Assembly (NCBI RefSeq): GCF_010729485.1
Contig: NZ_AP022609.1
Location: forward strand, 2,418,001-2,482,000
From: Mycolicibacter hiberniae
Lineage (GTDB): Bacteria; Actinomycetota; Actinomycetes; Mycobacteriales; Mycobacteriaceae
DNA: 64,000 nucleotides
Direction: 5' to 3'
The notes under the pieces are model-generated. The model saw nothing but the letters and a program-made list of their open reading frames with translations, was not told where the DNA came from and ran no database searches. The translations under genes were made by a program, and so were the position numbers. Positions 19,236-27,229 of the stretch are shown piece by piece (position 1 is the stretch's first letter; each line of letters opens with the position of its first letter).

Positions 19236-20308
19236 CACCACAATCCGACGGAGCGCTGGTGGCCAGCTTCTACCTCACCGGCAGTATCAACGTCCCCACG
19301 ACCCAGGCCGCGTTCCACCTCGTCGGCCAACGCCTGCAGCCCGGCGTGCGCCGTGTCCCCGACGGCGAGCCCGGCGACCGCGCGAATTGGGTGCTCAACC
19401 TTTCGGCCCACTTCCTGTCCAACGCGACCCTGGACGTCTCCGACAACCGCGCCAGAGTTCGGCCGGCAACGGCGGTCTCCTTCGGCCACGTCGACTACCA
19501 CTCGTCGGCGCTTGCGTCATACCGAGACTTTCGCACCGCCCGCGACTCCGGTGTCCTGGCGCCCGACAGCAGGTTCCTGGTGTCGATCGCCACCCCGTTC
19601 AACGCAGTGAACTCGTTCGTCCACTTCGAATCACAGGTCGAAGTGGCCCTGGCATACGAATCTGCACTGCGGCGCAGCGTCAATGCCATCCAGGATGCGA
19701 TCCCACCCGCCGACCTGGCCATCCAGTGGGACCTGCCCACCGAACTGGCCACCATCGAAGGATGGTTCCCCAATCCCTACCCGGACCACGAAGCAATCTT
19801 CGCGGCCACCGCGCGGCTCGCGGGCTGGGTCGCTGACGACGTCGACCTGACGTTTCACCTGTGCTACGGGGACTCGAAGTTCGGCGCCTCACCATTTATG
19901 GGCGAGCCGCCGACCGAAGAGGCCGCCGCGCGCGGCGGCCGACACATCCTGCCGCGTGATACGTCCGCGATCGTCGCGTTGTCCAACGGCCTGGCTCGTC
20001 ACATCTCACGCCCTATCAACGCGATTCAGGCCGCCACAGTGGCCACATGGACCAAACGTGCCCACTGGCAGCCGCTTGCAGGGCTGGCCCTGGAACCCGA
20101 AACGGAGTTCTATCTCGGCCTGCTCAACGCCGACGACGGCGCCGCCGGTGCTCGGCGACGGGCGGCCATCGCTGCCGAATTCCTGCCCCGGTTCGGGCTG
20201 TCCACCGAGTGCGGACTCGGACGGCACTCCCCCGAACAACTCGAAGCCGTGCTCGTCGCCTGGCAGGAGCTGTCCACCACGGACGATCCCGTCCTGCTGC
20301 CGTCCTGA
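19232..20308 (+). CDS. MetE/UROD-superfamily zinc-dependent transferase-like protein
   Basis: A 358-residue TIM-barrel protein resembling the catalytic half of cobalamin-independent methionine synthase and related thiol transferases. The putative zinc ligands are the His and Cys of FHLCYGDSKFG (about residue 210) and the Cys of STECGLGR near the C-terminus. This matches the HxC...C arrangement of MetE and epoxyalkane:CoM transferases. The GTG start overlaps the flavin monooxygenase stop, so the proteins are coupled. This suggests transfer of an alkyl group between sulfur compounds, for example in organosulfur use. That is inference, and it could equally be one of many uncharacterised relatives. 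Confidence 0.75.
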   Translation: MTPQSDGALVASFYLTGSINVPTTQAAFHLVGQRLQPGVRRVPDGEPGDRANWVLNLSAHFLSNATLDVSDNRARVRPATAVSFGHVDYHSSALASYRDFRTARDSGVLAPDSRFLVSIATPFNAVNSFVHFESQVEVALAYESALRRSVNAIQDAIPPADLAIQWDLPTELATIEGWFPNPYPDHEAIFAATARLAGWVADDVDLTFHLCYGDSKFGASPFMGEPPTEEAAARGGRHILPRDTSAIVALSNGLARHISRPINAIQAATVATWTKRAHWQPLAGLALEPETEFYLGLLNADDGAAGARRRAAIAAEFLPRFGLSTECGLGRHSPEQLEAVLVAWQELSTTDDPVLLPS

Positions 20309-20427
20309 GCGCTCACGGTCCCCCATGGTGACGTGACTGACCTTCATTTGGTGGAATGCGCCTTGTGCTTCTTCGCAGTGGCGTTGTCAGGCCGAGTTCT
20401 TCGGCTGGGATGGGCACAGACCTTGCG

Positions 20428-22143
20428 ATGAGCCATGAACAAGGAGCAGACACGTTGAGCAGCTACGGTTTCGACCTCGGTAGCTACAGTCGGGCCACCA
20501 CTTCGTCCGCTGCCGAGAGTCAACTCTGGTTCGACCGGGGCCTGAACTGGATATTCGGCTTCAACCACGAAGAGGCCACTGCGTGCTTCCACGAGGCGCT
20601 GCGCCACGACCCCGGCTGCGCCATGGCGTGGTGGGGCGTGGCGTATGCGGCCGGACCCAACTACAACAAGCCCTGGGAGCTGTTCGACGAACGCGAGACC
20701 CTGGAGGCTCTCGCGCTCGCACGGCAGGCGAGCGCCAAGGCGCTGTCCCATGCCGCGGATGCGTCACCCGCTGACCGGGCACTGATCGAAGCCCTTCAGT
20801 TCCGCTATCAGGCGCAGCGTCCCTCGGGGGATCTGCAGGGGTGGAATGAGCAGTACGCGCACGCGATGCGGCAGGTCTATACGCGATTCGGCGACGACCC
20901 CGACATCGCAACATTCTTCGCGGAAGCGCTGATGAACCTCAACCCGTGGAACATGTGGGATCTGCGAACCGGTGAGCCCACCGCAGGGTCACACACCCTG
21001 GAGTGCCGAGAGGTGCTGGAAACCGCCATCACCCAGCGCCGCACGCGGGGTGAGGCTGCCCATCCGGGTCTGTGGCACCTGTACATCCACCTCATGGAGA
21101 TGTCCGCCACGCCCGAAGCAGCCCTGCGCGTTGCCGACGAATTGCGCCGCCTGGTACCCGATTCGGGACATCTGGCGCACATGCCCACCCACATCGACAT
21201 CCTGTGCGGGCACTACCAGGACGTCGTCGACTGGAACGACACCGGTATCGAGAGAGACGTCAAGTACTGGCGATACGCGGGCGCGCAGAACTTCTACTCG
21301 AACTACCGCGTGCACAACTACCACTTCAAGCTGTACGGCGCGATGTTTCTCGGCCGGTTCGGTCCCGCCATGGACGCGGTGCGCGACATGCACGACACCA
21401 TCCCCGACGAACTGGTGGAGATCGAAAGCCCGCCGATGGCGGACTGGCTCGAAGGCTACAAATCCATCGGCACCCATGCCCTCGTCCGCTTCGGCCGCTG
21501 GCACGATCTGATCGCCGCACCGCTGCCCGACAATCCGGCACTGTTCTGCATGACCGCGGCCATGAACTACTACGGCAAGGGCGTAGCCCACGCCGCACTC
21601 AAACAACACGATGACGCGGCGGCAGCACAGCGCCTCTTCGAACACACCGCGGCCACGGTTCCCGAGAGCCGGCATCTGCACAATGTGCGCTGCGTCGACA
21701 TACTCGGCGTCGCCCGCGAACTGTTGGCCGGCGAGATCGCCTACCATCGGGGCGAATTCGATGCCGCCTTCAGCCACCTGCGCGAGGCGGTGCGCCTGGA
21801 AGATCTGTTGCCCTACGACGAGCCGTGGGGATGGATGATGCCCAGCCGCCACGCGCTGGGCGCGCTCCTGCTCGAGCAGGGACACGTCGAAGAAGCGACC
21901 CGCGCCTACGAAGCCGATCTGGGCCTCAACGACGACGTGATCCGCTCCAACCGGCATCCCAACAACGTGTGGGCACTGGTGGGACTGCACCGATGCTATG
22001 AGCTGCTGGGCAGACACGACCAGGCCCGCGCCATCAGACCGCAACGCGACGTCGCCCTGGCCTGGGCTGACGACGACATCCGCTCCTCCTGCTTCTGCAG
22101 CCTGCCGGCCGCCGCGCCGTCATCAACGCCGCACTGCTGCTAG
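20428..22143 (+). CDS. tetratricopeptide-repeat protein
   Basis: A 571-residue soluble protein built of helical repeats. TPR-like units are visible as DRGLNWIFGFNHEEATACFHEALRHDPGCAMAWWGVA (in parts, residues 35-75) and later LAGEIAYHRGEFDAAFSHLREAVRLE and LLLEQGHVEEATRAYEADLGL. The protein ends in an unusual serine/proline/cysteine-rich tail (CFCS...CC). The ATG at 20428 is chosen; 20410 and 20356 are alternatives with no better ribosome site. TPR proteins act as scaffolds, but no partner is indicated. It lies between the transferase and P450 genes on the same strand. Confidence 0.8.
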   Translation: MSHEQGADTLSSYGFDLGSYSRATTSSAAESQLWFDRGLNWIFGFNHEEATACFHEALRHDPGCAMAWWGVAYAAGPNYNKPWELFDERETLEALALARQASAKALSHAADASPADRALIEALQFRYQAQRPSGDLQGWNEQYAHAMRQVYTRFGDDPDIATFFAEALMNLNPWNMWDLRTGEPTAGSHTLECREVLETAITQRRTRGEAAHPGLWHLYIHLMEMSATPEAALRVADELRRLVPDSGHLAHMPTHIDILCGHYQDVVDWNDTGIERDVKYWRYAGAQNFYSNYRVHNYHFKLYGAMFLGRFGPAMDAVRDMHDTIPDELVEIESPPMADWLEGYKSIGTHALVRFGRWHDLIAAPLPDNPALFCMTAAMNYYGKGVAHAALKQHDDAAAAQRLFEHTAATVPESRHLHNVRCVDILGVARELLAGEIAYHRGEFDAAFSHLREAVRLEDLLPYDEPWGWMMPSRHALGALLLEQGHVEEATRAYEADLGLNDDVIRSNRHPNNVWALVGLHRCYELLGRHDQARAIRPQRDVALAWADDDIRSSCFCSLPAAAPSSTPHCC

Positions 22144-22191
22144 CACTGGTCTTGCAGCTCACACCTCCGTCAACGCACCGCACCCTGACGT

Positions 22192-25100
22192 GTGCCCACC
22201 GATAAGCGACTGACAGCGCTGCAGCGGCTTATGCTGCCCGATATGGCCGACTTCACCGCGTCGCTGCCACCGGAACTGGACACCGTTCCCTCCGCTGAGG
22301 GACCGCTGCCGCCCCCTTCTGCCGTCGTCGGTCGACCCTATGCACTGCCCATCGACATCCTCGGGGAGCTCCACGGGCCGCTGTTCTACGCCGACTACAG
22401 CGGTGTGCGAAAGCTGTACGCGTGCTCACCGGAGCTGGTCGACGAGCTCTGCGACGAGAGCCGGTTCGCCAAGAACCCCATGCGGCCGTTGGAGCGGGTC
22501 CGCCAGCTCGCCGGTGACGGTCTGTTCACCGCGTACCACGGTGAACCGAACTGGCAGAAGGCCCACGATGTCCTGATGCCGGGTTTCAGCTATGCCGGGC
22601 TGCGCAACTACCACGGCGCCATGCTCGACATCGGCACCCAGCTGATCGAGCGTTGGGATGGCTGCCTCGGGCATCGGCCGGCGGACGCGTCGACCGACCT
22701 GCAGAAGCTCGCGATGGACACCGTCGCCCTTGCCGGCTTCGGTGCGCGCTTCGACTCGTTCAGCCACGAGGGCCTTGCCCCCATCCCGCAGCATTTCACC
22801 GCGGCCTTGGGAAAGCTCGCAGCGACCGAGGGCACCGCCGACCTCGACCAAGAACTGGAGTATCTGCATCGCAGCTTTGACGAGCTGATCGATCAACACC
22901 AAGCGACCGCCTCACCCGAACTCGACGATCTGCTCTACGTCATGCTTGGGCGCGACCCCGACGGCGCGCCACTGCTGACTACGGACAACATCCGCAACCA
23001 GATCATGACGTTTCTCATCGCCGGACAGTTGACCACCTCGGAATTGATGCCCACCGCGCTCTACAACCTGCTGCATCATCCGGCAGTGCTGTCGCGTGTC
23101 GCGGCCGAAGTCGATGCCGTGTTCGGCGTGGACGCCGACTACCTTCCGAGCTACGACGACATCGGAAAGCTCGGGTACCTGCGGCAGGTGATCAACGAAA
23201 CGCTGCGCTTGTCCCCGCCCGTACTCAGCTTCGACCGAACCGCCTTGGCGGACACAGTCATCGGCGAGAGGTACCCGATCAGACGAGGCGAGGCCGTCAC
23301 GGTGCTCACGGGCGCCCTGCATCGTCAGCCCGCATGGGGTGACAACGTAGAACTCTTCGATCCGGACAGGTTCGACCCCGCCCGATCCGCCGAGCAGCCC
23401 GGCGCCGTGTTCAAACCCTTCGGCACCGGAGCGCGATCCTGTATCGGCCGTCAGTTCGCCCTGCACGAGGCCACCATGACGATCGCCCGGTTGGTCCACC
23501 GGTATCGCCTGATCGATTCGCAACACTATGTGCTGCAGTTCGACAGCGAACGCAGCCGGCGCCCGATGGGTTTCCTTCTCGACCTGATACGGCGAACACC
23601 ACAGGACCGCCGCAGCCCTGCCGCCCCGCCAGCCCCGACGCCAGAGCGGAATTTGGGGGTCAGCTCCGCCGTCAAAACTGGCACCACGTTAGCCGTGCTG
23701 CATGGCTCGAACCTCGGAACCTGCCGCGCACTGGCCAAGCAGCTTGCCGAAGAGGCCACCGACCTTGGCTGCCTGGTCACCGTCGCTCCGCTGGACGACT
23801 TCGCCGGAGCCCTGCCGCAGACCGATGCGGTCGTCATCGTCGCCGCGTCGTACAACGGTCAGCCGACCGACGACGCACGAGCCTTCCTCGCCTGGCTGCT
23901 CGGAGCGGACGCCGGACTCGACGGCGCTCCATATTTCGCGGTACTCGGGGTCGGGGATCGCAACTGGGCCGACACCTACCAGGCGGTACCCAAGCACATC
24001 GACCAACGCCTGACCGAACTGGGCGCCCAGCCGCTGATCCCGCTGACCTGCGCCGACACCTCAGGGGATCTCACCGGGACGGTCGAAGAATTCTCCGCGG
24101 CGTTGCGCGAGGCGCTGTACGAGCACTTCGGCGATCCGGACGCGACGCCGGTCACCGACGCCGACGCCGACGAGCCGCTCTACGACATGCATGCCATCAT
24201 CGGCCCAGTCACTGCGGCGATCGACGCCCGGTTCGGGGTGACACCGATGACCGTCCTGGACAACACCGCACTGGTGGGCGACGACGCGGTGCCCGGGGGA
24301 GCCAAAAATTTTGTCCGCGTTGCTCTTCCCGAGGGAGTCGAGTACCAGACGGGTGATCACCTGACGGTCCTCGCGGACAATCCCCCGGATCTGGTCGCCA
24401 CGGTGTTGGAGCTTCTTGGGATCGAAGGCGAGCGGCGGCTGTCGATCAATCCTCGACGCGCCTCGCGGCGGCTGATCGCACTCGACCGGGAGGTGAGCGC
24501 ACGCGAGTTACTGACCCACTTCGTTGAGTTGCGAAAGCCGGTTACTTCAAGCCAATTACGGCGGCTGGCAGCGGCCAATGCGTGCCCGCCGGAGCGCGAG
24601 CGCCTCGAGCAGCTCGCCGCCTCGGCCGATCCCTGCCCCCTCAGTCCATTCGAATGCCTGGTGGAGTTCCCAGCGTGCGCACTGACCGGCGCTGAGCTAC
24701 TCGAGCTGCTGGAGCCGATGACGCCGCGCCACTACTCCATCGCGTCGTCCTCGCGCCTGACACCGGGCCTGGTCGGGCTCGTAGTCAGCGTGCTCGATGC
24801 GCCGGCCCGGTCCGGCTCAGAGCTGTTCCACGGACTGTTTCGGGGCGTGGCGTCCAATCATCTGGCCGCCGTCGCTCCGGGTGCACAGATTCGGGCGCGG
24901 GTCGATCCGGCCCGCCAGGCGTTCCGTGCCGGTGCCGACCCCGCGAAGAATGTGATCCTGGTCAGCGCGGGTACGGGTGTTGCCCCGTTCCGCGGCTTCC
25001 TCGGCGATCGCTTGGCGGCCAAACAGGAAGGGGCGCCCTACTCTCCGGCCCTGTGTTTCTTTGGCGTCCGAAATCCGAACGTGGACTACATCTTCCGCGA

Positions 25101-25416
25101 GCAGTTCGAGGCCGCCGAAGCGGCGGGGGTAGTCCGGATGCGCCCCGCCTTCTCCCGTGCGCCGCAGGACGGCGTGCGCTACGTACAGGACCGGATCGCC
25201 GCGGACGCCGACGAGGTTTGGGCACTGCTCGGCGACCCGGCGAAGCACGCACACGTCTACGTATGTGGTGACGGCGCCAAGATGGCGCCGGCGGTGCGGC
25301 AGGCCTTTATCGACATCTACCGTGCGCGCGCCGGCCGCGACGAGAGCCAAGCTCGCCAGTGGCTTATCGGCTTGGTGGAGTCCGACCGCTACGTCGAGGA
25401 CGTGTGGGCTGGTTGA
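22192..25416 (+). CDS. self-sufficient cytochrome P450-reductase fusion (CYP102/BM3 type)
   Basis: A 1074-residue single-chain monooxygenase. Residues 1-470 are the P450 domain, with NETLRLSPP (ExxR), oxygen-binding helix FLIAGQLTTSEL (274-285) and haem loop FKPFGTGARSCIG with Cys417. After a proline-rich linker comes a flavodoxin-like FMN domain (VLHGSNLGTCRALAKQLAEE, about 505-650). The FAD/NADPH reductase ends in VSAGTGVAPFRGF, CGDGAKMAP and DVWAG. Relatives hydroxylate fatty acids with NADPH and oxygen in one polypeptide. The acid residue of the BM3 AGHETTS helix is leucine here, which is unusual. The GTG start is uncertain; ATGs at 22231 and 22243 are alternatives. Confidence 0.95.
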   Translation: MPTDKRLTALQRLMLPDMADFTASLPPELDTVPSAEGPLPPPSAVVGRPYALPIDILGELHGPLFYADYSGVRKLYACSPELVDELCDESRFAKNPMRPLERVRQLAGDGLFTAYHGEPNWQKAHDVLMPGFSYAGLRNYHGAMLDIGTQLIERWDGCLGHRPADASTDLQKLAMDTVALAGFGARFDSFSHEGLAPIPQHFTAALGKLAATEGTADLDQELEYLHRSFDELIDQHQATASPELDDLLYVMLGRDPDGAPLLTTDNIRNQIMTFLIAGQLTTSELMPTALYNLLHHPAVLSRVAAEVDAVFGVDADYLPSYDDIGKLGYLRQVINETLRLSPPVLSFDRTALADTVIGERYPIRRGEAVTVLTGALHRQPAWGDNVELFDPDRFDPARSAEQPGAVFKPFGTGARSCIGRQFALHEATMTIARLVHRYRLIDSQHYVLQFDSERSRRPMGFLLDLIRRTPQDRRSPAAPPAPTPERNLGVSSAVKTGTTLAVLHGSNLGTCRALAKQLAEEATDLGCLVTVAPLDDFAGALPQTDAVVIVAASYNGQPTDDARAFLAWLLGADAGLDGAPYFAVLGVGDRNWADTYQAVPKHIDQRLTELGAQPLIPLTCADTSGDLTGTVEEFSAALREALYEHFGDPDATPVTDADADEPLYDMHAIIGPVTAAIDARFGVTPMTVLDNTALVGDDAVPGGAKNFVRVALPEGVEYQTGDHLTVLADNPPDLVATVLELLGIEGERRLSINPRRASRRLIALDREVSARELLTHFVELRKPVTSSQLRRLAAANACPPERERLEQLAASADPCPLSPFECLVEFPACALTGAELLELLEPMTPRHYSIASSSRLTPGLVGLVVSVLDAPARSGSELFHGLFRGVASNHLAAVAPGAQIRARVDPARQAFRAGADPAKNVILVSAGTGVAPFRGFLGDRLAAKQEGAPYSPALCFFGVRNPNVDYIFREQFEAAEAAGVVRMRPAFSRAPQDGVRYVQDRIAADADEVWALLGDPAKHAHVYVCGDGAKMAPAVRQAFIDIYRARAGRDESQARQWLIGLVESDRYVEDVWAG

Positions 25417-25552
25417 GCCGGCGGCGGTGTGCACGTTCCTGCCGCATTGCCGCTCCGCTTGCGGATTCCCAGGGTCGCCTCAGCAAGCCGTGCTACTGTC
25501 AGTGACGCACATCATCGCTTGATGGGCATGAACAATGAAAGAAGCAAAGTAA
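25417..25552 (+). promoter_or_regulatory. upstream region and 5' leader of cold-shock gene
   Basis: This 136-base region precedes the cold-shock gene and ends in the purine-rich GAAAGAAGCAAAGTAA that serves as ribosome site. A short GCTTG/CAAGC inverted pair is present. I find no convincing promoter hexamers, but the region must carry the promoter and leader because the upstream gene ends at 25416. Confidence 0.4.
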
Positions 25553-25756
25553 ATGGCACAGGGTACTGTGAAATGGTTCAACGGCGAAAAGGGCTTCGGC
25601 TTCATCGCTCCTGATGGCGGAGCGCCCGACGTCTTCGTTCACTACTCCGAGATCAGCGGTGGCGGATTCCGCAGCCTCGAAGAGTCGGCTCGGGTTCAGT
25701 TCGAGGTCGAGCAGGGTGCGAAGGGTCCGCAGGCTGTAGGCGTTTCGGTCATCTGA
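25553..25756 (+). CDS. cold-shock protein (CspA family)
   Basis: A 67-residue single cold-shock domain. It carries the RNA-binding motifs KGFGFIAP (RNP1) and DVFVHYSEI (RNP2) and starts with the usual [10 protein letters not shown]. It binds single-stranded RNA/DNA as a chaperone that melts secondary structure. Full family length, complete. It has its own terminator directly downstream, so it is a single-gene transcript. Confidence 0.97.
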   Translation: MAQGTVKWFNGEKGFGFIAPDGGAPDVFVHYSEISGGGFRSLEESARVQFEVEQGAKGPQAVGVSVI

Positions 25757-25777
25757 CCGACCGCACAGACTTCAAGA

Positions 25778-25810
25778 GGCTGTCGCAGCGAAAGCTGCGG
25801 CAGCCTTTTT
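25778..25810 (+). terminator. Rho-independent terminator of the cold-shock gene
   Basis: A 12-base-pair stem (GGCTGTCGCAGC with GCTGCGGCAGCC, one G-U pair) closes a GAAA tetraloop and is followed by five T. It lies 22 bases after the stop codon. Confidence 0.93.
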
Positions 25811-26018
25811 GTCGTCTCGGCCCCGACCGCCGTCGGGGCGCCGACTACCCGGACGCGAGAAAGCCGCGGACCGGAGTGGGCCCGCGGCTTGGTCGATCGA
25901 CAAGTTCGGATTCTTGTTCGTCGGAACGTGGGAGCCTGTCGGCGCAATAGCGCCGAAGTGACAGCAGACGGTCGCCTGCCAGGAATCCTGACGTTCACAA
26001 ATCCGTTCGCAAACCCCA

Positions 26019-26054
26019 TGAAAACGGCCCCCGGAGAAATCTCCGAGGGCCGTT
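26019..26054 (-). terminator. terminator downstream of the initiator tRNA gene
   Basis: On the minus strand AACGGCCCTCGGAG pairs with CTCCGGGGGCCGTT around ATTT, with one mismatch, and is followed by a short T run. It begins nine bases after the 3' end of the tRNA and is oriented to stop that transcript. Confidence 0.8.
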
Positions 26055-26062
26055 CTACCTAG

Positions 26063-26136
26063 TAGCGGGGACAGGATTCGAACCTGCGACCTCTGGGTTA
26101 TGAGCCCAGCGAGCTACCGAGCTGCTCCACCCCGCG
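26063..26136 (-). tRNA. initiator tRNA-Met (anticodon CAT)
   Basis: The minus strand reads a full 74-base cloverleaf without encoded CCA. The acceptor starts CGCGGGG and ends CCCCGCTA, leaving an unpaired C1-U72 end, which is an initiator hallmark. The anticodon loop is CTCATAA, flanked by three G-C pairs (GGG/CCC), the second initiator hallmark. The T-loop is GGTTCGAATCC. Together these identify the formyl-methionine initiator rather than elongator tRNA-Met. Confidence 0.96.
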
Positions 26137-26413
26137 TTGGTATCTACGACACTACCGAACGAGTGGCCAGGGGCCAAATCGCCTGGCCCCGGCACCGTGG
26201 CGTCGTCCCTCTCGTCCCAACTCCGCTATGCCATGCTGCATTCCGGAGCCACCGTGGAAGCGGACTCGTCGCCAACATCAGCCGGCTGCATCGTCGGGTT
26301 GTCGGGTCGCTGACCCGCGCCGCGGGCCGTGGCGGCCAGTCCTGGTGATCGCGAGCGTGCGTCTACAGTGACCCACAACGCAACTGCACTCGGCGACGAC
26401 GGAGGCTGTCCGA
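26137..26413. other. intergenic region between initiator tRNA and MpaB-like gene
   Basis: About 277 bases carry the tRNA promoter (reading left) and the promoter of the next gene (reading right). I see no further gene, repeat or hairpin that can be supported; a short open frame across the tRNA is spurious. Confidence 0.5.
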
Positions 26414-27217
26414 ATGGCCAACCATGAGGACACCTTGGGGCCCGACAGCATGCTGTGGCACTTCGTGGCCGACCGGCGCTACCTGTTCGTACTCCCGCGG
26501 GCGGTGTGCCTGCTGCTGCTGCATCCCGGCATCGCCGCCGGCATCAGCGAGCACGCCTTGACGCCCCAGCGCATCTGGCTGCACAAGAAGCGCACCTTCA
26601 CCCAGGCGGTCAACTACGCGTACTCCGACCTCGACCTACGACCCCAGATGCGCTTTGCCCACGAACATGTCAAGGGCGTCGACGATCTGGGACGCAAGTA
26701 CCACGCGCTGAATCCCGACCTGTTTCATTTTCAGCACGCCGCGTACGTCGAGTCGCTGGTCTTCATGGTCAACACCTTCATCCGTCCCCTCGACGCCGGG
26801 GAACACGAGCAGCTCTATCGGCAGTGCTGTGACTGGTATCGCCGATACGGCATTTCGACGCGGCCGCTGCCGGCGACCTGGCTGGAATTCGTCGACTACT
26901 TCGAGGACTACTGCTCGGCGAACCTGGTGGCCGGGGCACACTTCGAGCAGTTCCGCGAGCAGATCTTCGCGCCCACCGATTGGTGGATCCGCGCGGTCCC
27001 CCAGCCGGCGATCCGTGCCCTGCAGCATCCCCGCGCCCGAGAACTGACCGGCGTCAACGTGACTGCCGCGGACCGGTGGTCGTTGCGGCAGTTCGTCAAG
27101 TTGAGCCGGCTGTCCCCGATGACGCCCCGGCACCACTGGAACGCCCGGGCACGCGCCGCGCTGGGCGCCGCCGCTGCGCGCGGCGCCAGCACACCCCTGG
27201 GCGCGGACCTCGGCTGA
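26414..27217 (+). CDS. oxygenase MpaB family protein (DUF2236)
   Basis: A 267-residue helical protein of the MpaB/latex-clearing oxygenase-like DUF2236 family. It begins with GPDSMLWHFVADRRYLFVLPRAVCLLLLHPGIAAG and has later histidines in RFAHEHVKGVD and FHFQHAAYVES. The family includes haem-b rubber oxygenase and the fungal mycophenolate oxygenase MpaB, but most bacterial members are uncharacterised. Its usual histidine-rich helical core is present. It ends 12 bases before the stop of the large membrane protein on the other strand. Confidence 0.85.
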   Translation: MANHEDTLGPDSMLWHFVADRRYLFVLPRAVCLLLLHPGIAAGISEHALTPQRIWLHKKRTFTQAVNYAYSDLDLRPQMRFAHEHVKGVDDLGRKYHALNPDLFHFQHAAYVESLVFMVNTFIRPLDAGEHEQLYRQCCDWYRRYGISTRPLPATWLEFVDYFEDYCSANLVAGAHFEQFREQIFAPTDWWIRAVPQPAIRALQHPRARELTGVNVTAADRWSLRQFVKLSRLSPMTPRHHWNARARAALGAAAARGASTPLGADLG

Positions 27218-27229
27218 GTGCCGCTGCTT

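Noticed and set aside
26063..26136. Initiator tRNA as an integration site for the element
   Set aside because: The element lies more than 7 kb away, uses a serine integrase, and no tRNA fragment is repeated at its ends.
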